Source: Paraflavitalea sp. CAU 1676 (GTDB taxonomy: Bacteria; Bacteroidota; Bacteroidia; Chitinophagales; Chitinophagaceae). Taken from it: a stretch of DNA of 64,000 nucleotides. The notes beneath the pieces were generated by a model. The model worked only from the letters and a program-made list of their open reading frames with translations. It made no database searches and was not told the DNA's origin. The stretch covers positions 496,001 to 560,000 of the forward strand of contig NZ_JARHUJ010000002.1 in the NCBI RefSeq assembly GCF_029223285.1, read 5' to 3'. The position numbers and the translations under genes were made by a program. This document shows positions 9,329-18,672 of the stretch, piece by piece (position 1 is the stretch's first letter; every line of letters begins with the position of its first letter).

Positions 9329-11689
9329 ATGAAAATACCTGCTATCCTTTTGTTGTTCATTTGTTCCTTCGCCAACGCCCGGCAAACAGCCATCAATCCT
9401 GCACTGCTCAAAGATCAGTGGAAAGCCAGCTGGATAACCTGTCCGGATATCGCCGGTCGCGCCTATGGTGTCTATCATTTCCGGAAGACCTTTCAGGTAA
9501 CCGCCAGGCCAGCCCGGTTCGTAGTGCATGTATCTGCCGATAACCGGTATCGCCTGTTCGTAAATGGCAAAGCCGTTTGTAATGGCCCGGCCAGGGGCGA
9601 CCTGTACAACTGGTACTATGAAACCATCGATATCGCACCCTTCCTGCAGGCGGGCGCCAACACCATCGCAGCGCAGGTATGGAATATGGGCGAGCACGCC
9701 GCTGTAGCACAGATATCCAATCAAACCGCTTTCCTGCTCCAGGGCGACGCCGAACAGGAGCAGGTGATCAACACCAACCGCTCCTGGAAGGTATCGCAGA
9801 ACAAAGCCTATTATCCCTGTTCCCTGGATAATGGTCCGCGCCTGCACACGTATATGGTAATAGGGCCGGGCGATAGTGTGGTGGCTGCGCAATACCCCTG
9901 GCAATGGGAAGGAGCCGGTTACAATGATGGTGCATGGACAACGGCAACTACGATCACATCACCGGTACCTGTGGGATATGGTACCGATAATTTGTGGACA
10001 CTGGCCCCGCGCAACATACCCTTGATGGAAGAAAAGCAACAGCGTATACCATCGGTGCGGAGATCGGCAGGTATAGAGGCTTCCGGGGCATTCCTCGGGG
10101 GCAATCAGCCGTTGATGATACCTGCCCATCAAACAGTGAGCATACTCCTCGATCAAACGTACAATACAGTAGCCTATCCCGAACTCGTACTCAGCCGCGG
10201 CAAAGGCGCCCGGGTAAAACTCACGTATGCGGAAGCCCTCTTTGGTCCCGGTGGCAAAGCCAACAGGAATGAAATAGAAGGCAAACAGATCCAGGGGAAT
10301 TTTGATGTGTTTGAAACCGATGGGGGAGAGAAGCGCCTGTTCAGACCACTTTGGCTGCGCACCTATCGTTACCTGCAGCTGGATATCACCACGAAAGAGG
10401 AACCCCTGGTGCTGGACGATCTGTATGGCATGTATACCGGTTATCCGTTCGAAGCAAAAGCCTCCTTCAGCAGCAATGATGCGTCCTTGCAGGAGATCTG
10501 GAAGGTGGGTTGGCGTACCGCGCGACTCTGCGCAGGAGAAACCTATTACGATTGCCCTTACTATGAGCAATTGCAATATGAAGGTGATACGCGAATACAG
10601 TCGCTTATATCACTTTATGTGGCGGGCGACGACCGGCTCATGCGAAAGGCCCTGCTCGACTTTTATTATTCGCGGGTGCCCGAAGGATTGACACAGGGGC
10701 GTTATCCCAGCAACAGGTTGCAGGTGATACCACCGTTCTCACTCTATTGGGTGTCTATGGTGTACGACTATTTCATGCATCGCCGTGACGAAGCCTTCCT
10801 TGGTCAGTTCCTGACAGGGGTTGAAGGAGTACTGAATTGGTACGAGAAACATATCGACAACAGCCGGCAGATGCTTGGCCCTATGAAGTGGTGGAACTTC
10901 ACCGACTGGAATCATGCCTTCCCCATGGGAGTGCCCGATGGCGCCACTGATGGCAACTCCTCCATCCTTACGCTGCAATATGTGTACACCCTCAGGCAGG
11001 CTGCTGAGCTGTTTACCTATTTTAAGAAACCGGTCCAGGCGGCTCGCTACACGAAAACTGCGGCTGATCTTGCGCGGGGCACCTTCCAGGCATGCTTCGA
11101 TACCAGCCGTCAGCTGATGGCCAATACACCTGCACGCAATACCTTCAGTCAGCATGCCGGTATTATGGGTGTGCTAACCGGAGCCGTGCCGGCACAACAG
11201 CAGCAGGCGGTGATGAACAAGGTGCTATATGATAAGTCGCTAAGTCAGGCTACCTTTTACTATAGGTTCTACCTCACCCTCGCATTAAAAAAGGCAGGCA
11301 TGGGACAGTTGTATTACTCCCAGTTGAAGCCCTGGCGCGATATGCTGACGAACGGGCTCACCACCTTTGCTGAAAATCCCGATCCCACGCGCAGCGATTG
11401 CCATGCCTGGAGTGCAAGCCCCAATTATGATTTCCTGGCCACCATTTGCGGTATTACTCCGGGCGAACCGGGTTTTAAAAAGGTTCAGGTGATGCCACAA
11501 CTGGGCGAACTGCAACAGGTAAGCGGTCGCATGCCACACCCTGATGGTGAAATTGTCGTGATGGTGCAGCGAAAAGGAAATAAGGGTGTACATGCCACCG
11601 TTATACTGCCCGGCACATTGACAGGCACATTTATTTGGAATGGCATTAAGAAAACATTGCATGCGGGATCGCAGGAAATAGACCTGTGA
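9329..11689 (+). CDS. GH78-family alpha-L-rhamnosidase-like glycoside hydrolase
   Basis: Predicted to hydrolyse terminal alpha-L-rhamnosides in the periplasm by inversion. I chose the ATG at 9329 (MKIPAILLLFICSFANA, a clean signal peptide) over the ATG at 9317; the protein is 786 residues. An N-terminal jelly-roll part (about 30-170, with FRKTFQV and SADNRYRLFVNGK) precedes the rhamnosidase domains and the (alpha/alpha)6 barrel. The motif DCPYYEQLQYEGD gives Asp408, Glu413 and Asp420, with the same 5 and 7 residue spacing as Asp567/Glu572/Asp579 of Bacillus RhaB. Glu682 in AENPDPTRSDCHAW matches the distal catalytic Glu. It is the third gene of a susCD operon, so the imported glycan probably carries rhamnose. 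Confidence 0.88.
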   Translation: MKIPAILLLFICSFANARQTAINPALLKDQWKASWITCPDIAGRAYGVYHFRKTFQVTARPARFVVHVSADNRYRLFVNGKAVCNGPARGDLYNWYYETIDIAPFLQAGANTIAAQVWNMGEHAAVAQISNQTAFLLQGDAEQEQVINTNRSWKVSQNKAYYPCSLDNGPRLHTYMVIGPGDSVVAAQYPWQWEGAGYNDGAWTTATTITSPVPVGYGTDNLWTLAPRNIPLMEEKQQRIPSVRRSAGIEASGAFLGGNQPLMIPAHQTVSILLDQTYNTVAYPELVLSRGKGARVKLTYAEALFGPGGKANRNEIEGKQIQGNFDVFETDGGEKRLFRPLWLRTYRYLQLDITTKEEPLVLDDLYGMYTGYPFEAKASFSSNDASLQEIWKVGWRTARLCAGETYYDCPYYEQLQYEGDTRIQSLISLYVAGDDRLMRKALLDFYYSRVPEGLTQGRYPSNRLQVIPPFSLYWVSMVYDYFMHRRDEAFLGQFLTGVEGVLNWYEKHIDNSRQMLGPMKWWNFTDWNHAFPMGVPDGATDGNSSILTLQYVYTLRQAAELFTYFKKPVQAARYTKTAADLARGTFQACFDTSRQLMANTPARNTFSQHAGIMGVLTGAVPAQQQQAVMNKVLYDKSLSQATFYYRFYLTLALKKAGMGQLYYSQLKPWRDMLTNGLTTFAENPDPTRSDCHAWSASPNYDFLATICGITPGEPGFKKVQVMPQLGELQQVSGRMPHPDGEIVVMVQRKGNKGVHATVILPGTLTGTFIWNGIKKTLHAGSQEIDL

Positions 11690-11849
11690 TGCCCGGTTAG
11701 GCTTCGGTTATGGGTTTGCGATTGCAATTCGGTACACTGAAATTGTGCCTGATTACATTAATCTGCTGGTTCGGTCGGCTTGCGATTCAAATTGACGTGG
11801 AAAGTTGTCTATTTGGTTTAATCTTTTATTAACCAAAGCACAAGTTCAC

Positions 11850-14800
11850 ATGTCAAGAATCCTATCGCTATTTACCCTGCTGCTTATGTATGGGGTGATG
11901 GCCGTGGCTCAGACCAGAACCGTTACGGGGAAGGTCATCGATGAGAAAGGAGCTCCCATCCCTTTTGCCTCGATCCTCATTGAAGGTACCTCGAAAGGTA
12001 CATCTACCAACGAACAAGGCTCTTTTTCAGTCGAAGCACAGCAGGGCGCTGTACTGGTTATTTCTGCCGCCGGCATGGAGTCCGAAAGGATCACGGTAAA
12101 GGCAGCCAATACCTATTCCGTTAGTCTTAAGAAGAGCGGAACGCTGGATGAAGTAGTTGTTACGGCACTTGGTATTCGTCGTAAACCCAAAGAATTGGGT
12201 TATTCGGCTTCCACGATCAAAAGTGAACAGATCACTGCCGCCAATAACCCCAACCTCGCCAGTGCATTGACCGGCAAGGTTTCGGGACTGATGATTACAA
12301 ACGTTAACTCCAGTGTGCAGGGCAATACGCGGGTGGTTTTACGCGGCAATCGTTCAATCACGGGTAATAACCAGGCGCTGATTGTGGTAGACGGTGTACC
12401 GGTACCCAATAGCACGCTCGATTACCTCAATCCGAATGATATTGAAAGCGTAACTACCTTGAAAGGTGGTCAGGCGGCCACTTTGTATGGTTCGGATGGT
12501 GTTAATGGTGCCATTGTGATCAATACCAAGAAGGGTCGCAGCGGCCGTAATGTGGTAACCCTTACAAGCTCCGCGAACCTGGAACAGGTGAGTTTTATGC
12601 CCGAGTTCCAGAACGAATTTGGTAACGGTTCCGGATATGCTTATACTCCTGAACAGAATTTCAGATCATTCGAAAACCAGTCTTATGGAGCCAGATATGA
12701 CGGTTCCCGGAGACCTCTTGGAAGGGTTACTGAAGATAATGACACCCTGATGGTGCCCTACACCGCCCGCCCCAATGAAAAAAGAAAGATCTGGGACCTG
12801 GGCAATGTGGTTCAGAACGATATATCTGTTTCCGGCGGAGACGAAAAAAGCTCTTTCTATATGTCCTTTCAGGATGCGTTGATTTCAGGTGTAACGCCTG
12901 GAGATAACCGTCGCAGGGATGCATTCCGGTTCAACGGAAGCAGAACTGTTGGCAAATTGAAGGCTGGCTTCCAGGCAACCTATGCACAGGATCGTTTTGA
13001 TCGTACCAACGCAGATTTTTATAGTGCTGTACTGAATGCCGCAGCCCACGTTCCTTTAACGGAGCTGCGCGACTGGCAAACCAATAAGTTTGCAAATCCC
13101 AATGGTTATTACAATGACTATGTAAACAACCCCTGGTTCAACCTCGATAACCAGAGATGGAGAGGTAATACCAAGAGCTTCAATGGAAGCTTTGACCTGC
13201 AATACAGTCCAGTTAGCTGGTTTGGCGCCACTTACAGGTTGGGCCTTACGAATACAAACCTCGAAGAGAAGATCACAACCGGACAGTTCCTGTACTCCAA
13301 CTGGGCAAAGAACGACGCTTATGTGCCTAAACCTTGGTCCAACGATTATGACGGGATCGATAGGGCTGGTGCCGATATTCTTGGCGGCGTGAGAGACAGG
13401 ATCAATTCTGCCAACAGGGTTAACTCCGATCTGTTGGTCACATTCAAAAAGGATTTTGAAAATATTACTACCAGTTTGATCCTGGGTAACAACATCCAAC
13501 AGCGTACTACCAATTACCTCAACGTTCAGTCAGGTTCAATTGTAATTCCAGAACTGTACAATATATCCAACAGGACTGGTGAGTTAGTCGGTGACCAAAC
13601 TTACACCATGCAGAGAAAGTATGGCTTCTATGGCGACCTGACGGTTGGTTTAAATGATTACCTCTTTTTACATACCGCTGCCAGGAGAGATGGAACTTCT
13701 TTGTTCTTTAAGGAAGGTGCCGACAAATCATCTTACCAGTATTGGTATTATGGAGCAGATCTTTCGTTTGTCGTTACGGACGCGATCCCCTCACTGAAAA
13801 CAGGCATACTTGACTATTTAAAAGTAAGAGCGGGATACAATAAGAATGCCAACGATAATATTGGAACGTATTCACTCGACCTGGTATATAACCTGGGTGC
13901 CGGCTTCCCCTATGGATCGTTACCGGGAACTACCGTTGACAATACATTTCCATCTGCTTCCTTGAAACCTGAGTTTGTAAAATCATTCGAGGGTGGCTTT
14001 GAATTGCAGTTGTTGAAAAACAGGATCGGTCTTGACTTTACTTACTACTACCAGGTATCCGACGGACAGATCATCGATGTCGATATGAGCGCTGGTACCG
14101 GTTATCGTCGTGCCCGTCTCAATGCAGGTCGTATGGACAATAAGGGTTTTGAAGCAGAACTGAAGGTACAGGCAGTGAAGACGAAGAATGTAAGCTGGGA
14201 CGTGAACATCAACTACAGCTACAATGACAATGTGGTGAAAGAACTGTATGGTAATATGTCTGCGCTTTCACTCGGCACCAGTTATACAGAGTCCGGAGTT
14301 GTCACAGCCAATACGTATGCGGAAAAAGGAAACTCTTATCCATACCTGAAGGTTACGGCTTTCAAAAGAGATAGCCTGGGCCGTATTGTTGTGAATGCAA
14401 CTACGGGATATCCGGTCAGGTCTACGGAAATGATGTCTATCGGTCGCACCATTCCCAAGCACAACCTGGGCATTACATCACGGGTTACTTATAAGAATTT
14501 TGCCCTTTCAGCGACCGCAGAGTATCGTGGTGGTCATTATGTTTTCCATGGTCTTGGCTCTACTATGACCTTTACAGGTGTTGCGGCGGTAACTACAAAA
14601 TATGGTCGTGAGAACTTCGTGGTTCCCAATTCTTCTTATGATGATGGTACCGGTAAGTTTGTACCCAATACGTCAATTGCCGTAGCCGATGGTCACTGGG
14701 CATTTTGGGATAGCCATTTCAAATATGCGGGCGAAAACTTCGTGACCAAAGGTGATTTCTGGAAGTTGCGTGAAGTAAACCTTACATATTCACTTCCCGC

Positions 14801-15002
14801 TGCCATTGTGAACAAAGTTCGTTACCTGAAAAGCGCGTCCTTCAGCCTGATCGGTCGCAACCTGCTGACCCTGTTGCCCAAAGACAATGTCTATACCGAT
14901 CCTGAGTTTGCCAGCACAACAGGTAATGGCGTTGGTATCAACAATACACTCAATACACCTCCTGTGCGTTCCTATGGCGCTACATTGGCGCTCACTTTCT
15001 AA
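11850..15002 (+). CDS. SusC/RagA-family TonB-dependent outer-membrane transporter
   Basis: Third SusC-type importer. The start at 11850 gives an ideal signal peptide (MSRILSLFTLLLMYGVMAVAQ); an upstream in-frame start at 11805 would bury it. The protein is 1050 residues. The carboxypeptidase-regulatory-like domain (GKVIDEKGAPIPFASILI) is followed by DEVVVTALGIRRKPKELGYS, a TonB-box variant unlike the VVGYG form of the other two SusCs, then the plug (VVDGVPVPNSTLDYLNPND, LYGSDGVNGAIVINTKKG) and a barrel ending YGATLALTF. This branch usually pairs with SusD-like proteins of the type encoded next. It heads an operon with that gene and a DUF1735-like lipoprotein. Confidence 0.94.
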   Translation: MSRILSLFTLLLMYGVMAVAQTRTVTGKVIDEKGAPIPFASILIEGTSKGTSTNEQGSFSVEAQQGAVLVISAAGMESERITVKAANTYSVSLKKSGTLDEVVVTALGIRRKPKELGYSASTIKSEQITAANNPNLASALTGKVSGLMITNVNSSVQGNTRVVLRGNRSITGNNQALIVVDGVPVPNSTLDYLNPNDIESVTTLKGGQAATLYGSDGVNGAIVINTKKGRSGRNVVTLTSSANLEQVSFMPEFQNEFGNGSGYAYTPEQNFRSFENQSYGARYDGSRRPLGRVTEDNDTLMVPYTARPNEKRKIWDLGNVVQNDISVSGGDEKSSFYMSFQDALISGVTPGDNRRRDAFRFNGSRTVGKLKAGFQATYAQDRFDRTNADFYSAVLNAAAHVPLTELRDWQTNKFANPNGYYNDYVNNPWFNLDNQRWRGNTKSFNGSFDLQYSPVSWFGATYRLGLTNTNLEEKITTGQFLYSNWAKNDAYVPKPWSNDYDGIDRAGADILGGVRDRINSANRVNSDLLVTFKKDFENITTSLILGNNIQQRTTNYLNVQSGSIVIPELYNISNRTGELVGDQTYTMQRKYGFYGDLTVGLNDYLFLHTAARRDGTSLFFKEGADKSSYQYWYYGADLSFVVTDAIPSLKTGILDYLKVRAGYNKNANDNIGTYSLDLVYNLGAGFPYGSLPGTTVDNTFPSASLKPEFVKSFEGGFELQLLKNRIGLDFTYYYQVSDGQIIDVDMSAGTGYRRARLNAGRMDNKGFEAELKVQAVKTKNVSWDVNINYSYNDNVVKELYGNMSALSLGTSYTESGVVTANTYAEKGNSYPYLKVTAFKRDSLGRIVVNATTGYPVRSTEMMSIGRTIPKHNLGITSRVTYKNFALSATAEYRGGHYVFHGLGSTMTFTGVAAVTTKYGRENFVVPNSSYDDGTGKFVPNTSIAVADGHWAFWDSHFKYAGENFVTKGDFWKLREVNLTYSLPAAIVNKVRYLKSASFSLIGRNLLTLLPKDNVYTDPEFASTTGNGVGINNTLNTPPVRSYGATLALTF

Positions 15003-15053
15003 AATGCACTTGATTAATCAACCTTGTATAGATAATAAAGAAACTAAGAGTAT

Positions 15054-16580
15054 ATGAAACTATATAAAAGTATTTGGGTTGTGGCAGCCTTAGCCGGGAT
15101 GGCCGGTACCGGGTGCCAGAAATTCATCGATGTGAATAAGAACCCGAACCTGGCAACAACAGCAGATCCGGCATTGGTGTTCACCAATGCGCTGAATCAA
15201 ACAGCCTATTTTGCTCCCCGCGGCGGTAATTTGCTCGGAAGTTATTGGAGCGGCTATTGGGGCCATTCTACCAGCTATACAACCGGTACGCCGGAAAAGA
15301 CGTACAGTTTTTCGAATGGTGATTTTACCTATTGGGGAGATATATTCGACAACCTGAATGATTACCAATTGGTGATCAATTCGGCCGATGCGAAAAAAGT
15401 ATCATTTCTGAAGGGGCCGGCCAAGATCATGAAGGCATTACGCTATCAGGAATTGGTTGACCTGTATGGAAACGTTCCTTATTCAGAAGCTTTCAAGGGT
15501 ATCGAACTGTTTCAACCTAAATACGACAAAGCGCAGGATGTCTACGATTCGCTGATCGTCTTGCTGACCGGAGCGATCGCTGATCTTAAGGCGAACGCAC
15601 TGCCCGCTTCCCTGGGCGCTAACATCTTTTATATTGGCGGTGGTAAAACTTCTGCCGATTGGATAAAGTTTGCCAACACACTCAAGCTGCGTATCCTCAT
15701 GCGCCAAAGCCTGGTGACTGCCCGCCAGAATTTCATAAAGGATGAGATCCAGAAGATCCTGACAGAAGGAAGCGGATTCCTCACGGAGGGGATGGATGTA
15801 GCTTGTCAGCCCGGCTATGCAAAAACATCCGGAAAGCTGAATCCTGTTTACGCGTATACTGGTTTCGACCAGAATGATGCATCTGTTCAGGGCCGGGACT
15901 TGTATAGGATCAGTAAACACCTGATCGATACGCTGATCGCTTCAGACGATACTGTCCGCTTAAAGTACATTGCAGATGTGGCACCCGGAAAAAGGCCCGC
16001 CAATGCACCTGCCTTCTACCAGGGACTTAAAGAAGATTACGTTGGTGTAGAATTTGGTGGAGAAGGTGATGAATACCTGGCTCCCAAAACTTCGCCCATC
16101 GGTCCTGGTCTGGTGGTTAGAGGAGAGGGAACAAAAGCACAGGTCGTGTTCACGGCTGCCGAGAGTTATTTCCTGCAAGCCGAGGCTGCCGAGCGTTTGG
16201 GTATAGCGGCATTGGGTAGCAGCAAGGCTTTGTACGAAAAAGGGATCAGGGAGTCCTTCCGCTTATTAGGAGCTCCTGCTTCGGCTGCCACAGAACTCAT
16301 AGGAGGAAGTGCAGATTTCGATGCGGCAGCAAACAAGATAGAAGCCATCCTCTATCAGAAATGGGTAGCCCTCGCAAACTTCAATGGACTGGAAGCCTGG
16401 GCCGAATACCGTAGAAATGACTATCCGGCTGTACCATTCTCGGTCAATAGCGGTCAGATTGGCAAGAAACCTGTGCGTTTGTATTATCCGCAGGACGAAG
16501 TGGCGACCAACGGCGATGTTGTAAAGGCACAGGGAACCATAGATGTATATACGTCTCGCTTATTCTGGGATGTACGATAG
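15054..16580 (+). CDS. SusD-like outer-membrane lipoprotein (SusD/RagB homologue, SusD-like_2 type)
   Basis: Partner of the SusC encoded 51 nt upstream, 508 residues. The lipoprotein signal has GTGC with lipid Cys21, followed by the typical QKFIDVNKNPN opening of the SusD-like_2 branch, often annotated as SusD/RagB nutrient-binding outer-membrane lipoprotein. Other branch marks are YWGDIFDNLNDY, the helix KAIMKALRYQEL-like stretch (here KIMKALRYQELVDLYGNVPYSEA), RILMRQS, and the C-terminal YQKWVALANFNGLEAWAEYR. Function by family: surface capture of nutrients for SusC. Ligand unknown. Confidence 0.93.
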   Translation: MKLYKSIWVVAALAGMAGTGCQKFIDVNKNPNLATTADPALVFTNALNQTAYFAPRGGNLLGSYWSGYWGHSTSYTTGTPEKTYSFSNGDFTYWGDIFDNLNDYQLVINSADAKKVSFLKGPAKIMKALRYQELVDLYGNVPYSEAFKGIELFQPKYDKAQDVYDSLIVLLTGAIADLKANALPASLGANIFYIGGGKTSADWIKFANTLKLRILMRQSLVTARQNFIKDEIQKILTEGSGFLTEGMDVACQPGYAKTSGKLNPVYAYTGFDQNDASVQGRDLYRISKHLIDTLIASDDTVRLKYIADVAPGKRPANAPAFYQGLKEDYVGVEFGGEGDEYLAPKTSPIGPGLVVRGEGTKAQVVFTAAESYFLQAEAAERLGIAALGSSKALYEKGIRESFRLLGAPASAATELIGGSADFDAAANKIEAILYQKWVALANFNGLEAWAEYRRNDYPAVPFSVNSGQIGKKPVRLYYPQDEVATNGDVVKAQGTIDVYTSRLFWDVR

Positions 16581-16609
16581 AAATTACCAAAAAGTTAATA
16601 AGGACAATC

Positions 16610-17134
16610 ATGAAGATCAAACACATAATATTCACGATGTATATGGGGCTGGCAGCCTCCCTGCTCACAGGTTGCTTAAAAAAAGTCGACAATTTTGCAA
16701 ACGACCTGATCGATACGCCAATGCCCAATATGGTGGAAATGCTGCGCAAAGGCCAGCAACAAGCCTTGAATGCGACCACTTATAGCATTGCCCTCACAGC
16801 CAGCTTGCCGGAAGAGGACGTACTGGTAGGTTTTGTACGTTATGCATCGGTTGATTTGCCAACTGCCCCTGTTACGGTAAAGCTCAAATTGAACAATGCG
16901 CTGCTTCCGGCTACCGCTACAGCATTGCCGGCAGACGCTTATACCCTGGTTAAACCGTTGGATCAAATAACGGTGCCTGCTGGCGGTCGCATGGCAGAGA
17001 TCAGGATCGTGTTGAAGAAATCGAAGCTCACACCCGGCAAAACCTATGGCCTCGTGTTCGAGTTCGAAGAGCCTACAGCTGGCTACACGATCAATGGAAG
17101 GGCGAAAACCTTCAAAACCACCTACAAGGTGTAA
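16610..17134 (+). CDS. Surface lipoprotein with DUF1735-like beta-sandwich
   Basis: A 174-residue lipoprotein, third gene in the susC-susD operon (29-nt gap). The signal ends in LLTGC, lipid Cys22. The rest looks like one immunoglobulin-like beta-sandwich: alternating strands such as YSIALTASLPEEDVLVGFV, VTVKLKLNNALL and MAEIRIVLKKSKLTPGKTYGLVFEF. The pattern of a VDL-P-APVTVKL strand, a DAYTL loop and a final -TYKV strand fits the DUF1735 (BT_3987-like N-terminal) family, which sits in Bacteroidota glycan-uptake loci and is thought to help bind glycans on the cell surface. That family call is from pattern memory, not a search. Confidence 0.75.
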   Translation: MKIKHIIFTMYMGLAASLLTGCLKKVDNFANDLIDTPMPNMVEMLRKGQQQALNATTYSIALTASLPEEDVLVGFVRYASVDLPTAPVTVKLKLNNALLPATATALPADAYTLVKPLDQITVPAGGRMAEIRIVLKKSKLTPGKTYGLVFEFEEPTAGYTINGRAKTFKTTYKV

Positions 17135-17140
17135 TGGCCG

Positions 17141-17169
17141 AACGGCTGGCGGGATAACTGCCAGCCGTT
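17141..17169 (+). terminator. Hairpin after the DUF1735-like gene
   Basis: A perfect 10-bp stem AACGGCTGGC / GCCAGCCGTT with a 9-nt loop starts 7 nt after the stop codon. It has no T-run, so on its own it is more likely a 3'-end stabiliser or a pre-terminator to the stronger hairpin at 17191. Confidence 0.5.
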
Positions 17170-17190
17170 GATAATGGCGATAGAATCCCG

Positions 17191-17234
17191 AATAGCACGA
17201 TGAAATGCGGCGGCCGCATTCATCGTGCTATTTT
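17191..17234 (+). terminator. Strong intrinsic terminator of the third susCD operon
   Basis: A long stem of about 20 bp, with one bulged A, runs from AATAGCACGATGA on the left to TCATCGTGCTATT on the right, with GCGGCGGCCGC at the tip, and is followed by TT. It closes the operon before the LytTR gene. Confidence 0.75.
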
Positions 17235-17320
17235 GGCGTTGGTAGGTCTTGGGCGGTGTAAGAGGTTGCTGCAGGGTAATTTGCATTGTCATCTATCCAA
17301 GTAACAGAAGCACTTTAGCC

Positions 17321-17872
17321 ATGCAACAAGAAACCAACACCAGGACCGCTCTGCCAATCACGCATTTGAAGGGAAAAAGCGATCCGCCCGCCGATGAGAC
17401 TTCCTCCGATCAGGAAATAAACCAGCTGTTCCATAAACTGAAATCAATGGAGCCGGAATTGATACGACGGCTCCTGAAATCATGTGCCGCCATGTTGTTG
17501 CAGGAGCATCAGCAGGGTAGTGGGTACCAGGCAGAAAAAGAACGGTTCCTGGTGAAAACAGGCAGGCACCTCACTTCCATTCACATTAACCAGGTGGCGT
17601 TTTTCTATTGCGAGAACAAGACGGTGTACCTTAAAACCAAGGATGACAGAAATCATATATTGAAGGCGAGCATCGAAGAGATCGAACATACCGTATCTCC
17701 GCGCGACTTCTTCCGGATCAGCCGGCAGATCATAGTGAGCAGGTCATCGATCAAAAAGATCGTGATCTGGTTCAATGGAACGTTGAGGATCGACCTGGCT
17801 CCCGGCGACCACGCGAATATTATCATCAGCAAGTTGCGTGCACCCCAGTTCAGACAGTGGCTGGGTGAGTAA
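17321..17872 (+). CDS. Stand-alone LytTR-domain DNA-binding regulator
   Basis: A likely transcription regulator of 183 residues from the ATG at 17321; an earlier in-frame start at 17249 overlaps the leader and is less likely. Residues about 1-80 are polar and without a recognisable receiver domain. Residues about 85-183 form a LytTR domain: FLVKTGRHLTSIHINQVAFF, the YLKTKDDRNHILKASIEEIE stretch, and the typical FFRISRQIIVSRSSIKKI core. LytTR domains bind DNA through a beta-fold. With no receiver or membrane part, its input signal is unknown. It follows the third susCD operon and is followed by two hairpins, so it is probably monocistronic. Confidence 0.82.
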   Translation: MQQETNTRTALPITHLKGKSDPPADETSSDQEINQLFHKLKSMEPELIRRLLKSCAAMLLQEHQQGSGYQAEKERFLVKTGRHLTSIHINQVAFFYCENKTVYLKTKDDRNHILKASIEEIEHTVSPRDFFRISRQIIVSRSSIKKIVIWFNGTLRIDLAPGDHANIIISKLRAPQFRQWLGE

Positions 17873-17897
17873 GTGTTTTTTATAAGCAGTCTAATAA

Positions 17898-17921
17898 AAA
17901 GTGCCCCTGGTAAGGCACTTT
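17898..17921 (+). terminator. Hairpin after the LytTR gene
   Basis: An 8-bp perfect stem (AAAGTGCC / GGCACTTT) with an 8-nt loop lies 26 nt after the stop codon; a weak terminator, since no long T-run follows. Confidence 0.5.
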
Positions 17922-17974
17922 GATCACAAAACAAGGGTTTCAAATTTTTCTCATGTGCAAAGTTTTTTGCTGCG

Positions 17975-18004
17975 GAGGGCCATTCATGGCCCTCTTATGT
18001 TTTT
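17975..18004 (+). terminator. Second hairpin after the LytTR gene
   Basis: The palindrome GAGGGCCATTCATGGCCCTC (17975-17994) can form an 8-bp stem with a TTCA loop, followed by TTATGTTTTTA. It is the more likely end of the LytTR transcript. The rest of this 341-bp gap (to 18213) shows no gene and must carry the promoter of the next small gene. Confidence 0.6.
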
Positions 18005-18213
18005 ATAAGGGTGATCAGTGGCCATCTGCACAATTTCAACAAGTTAAGCTCGTTGGCTGCCCGACGGTCCTACAATTTTAACCCCTCTTTAAACTTTTTG
18101 TCCCCGGCACGGTCTGAATTGTTCAGGAACCACGGGGTAAAAAGGTCACCCGGACTGTAACAAGCGTTTACAGACGTAAATGATTCCCTTAACTTAAAAG
18201 CAAACGTATTACC

Positions 18214-18594
18214 ATGAAGAAGTATGTTATTGCATTGTGCGTTGTCCTGCTTACAGGATTGTCCATGGTCCAGGCACAGGATCAGCCGGCCGATAAAACG
18301 GCCGCTGCCAAACGTATTACGGATTCCATGACGGTAAAACTACACCTCACCACCGAACAGGTGCCGAAAGTGCAGGCCATCAATGAAAGCTTTACCGCAA
18401 AGGCTGCTGTTGTCAAAACCGAAGGAGGCGATAGAGCCACCAAGATGAAGAAACTGAAGGAAGCCAACCAGGAACGTGAAAAAGCACTCAAAGAAGTATT
18501 GACCAGCGAGCAGTTTCAGGCGTACAAAGAAAACAAGAAAGAGATGCGGTCCGACGCCCGTGAAAGATACAAGGGCAAAAAAAGAACTGCCTAG
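18214..18594 (+). CDS. Small periplasmic alpha-helical protein (Spy/CpxP-like shape)
   Basis: A 126-residue exported protein: signal peptide 1-21 ending VQAQ, then a nearly all-helical, highly charged body with many Lys and Glu. The segment LHLTTEQVPKVQAINESF and the later EVLTSEQFQAYKENKKEM both carry an LT-x-EQ type motif, as in the LTXXQ repeats of Spy/CpxP periplasmic chaperones, though the match is loose. The C-terminus is very basic (RERYKGKKRTA). It stands alone between hairpins. Chaperone function is a guess; small secreted helical proteins of this kind are common in this group and mostly uncharacterised. Confidence 0.75.
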   Translation: MKKYVIALCVVLLTGLSMVQAQDQPADKTAAAKRITDSMTVKLHLTTEQVPKVQAINESFTAKAAVVKTEGGDRATKMKKLKEANQEREKALKEVLTSEQFQAYKENKKEMRSDARERYKGKKRTA

Positions 18595-18621
18595 CATTAG
18601 TTACAGATGATGATACAATAG

Positions 18622-18653
18622 AAAAAGCCGCGCCAGATGGGTCGCGGCTTTTT
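18622..18653. terminator. Bidirectional intrinsic terminator between convergent genes
   Basis: A perfect 11-bp stem AAAAAGCCGCG / CGCGGCTTTTT with a 10-nt loop. The A-run on one side and T-run on the other let it act in both directions, ending the small periplasmic gene (+) and the giant T9SS gene (-). Confidence 0.85.
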
Positions 18654-18672
18654 GCTGTTAGGGTGGTTTTTC

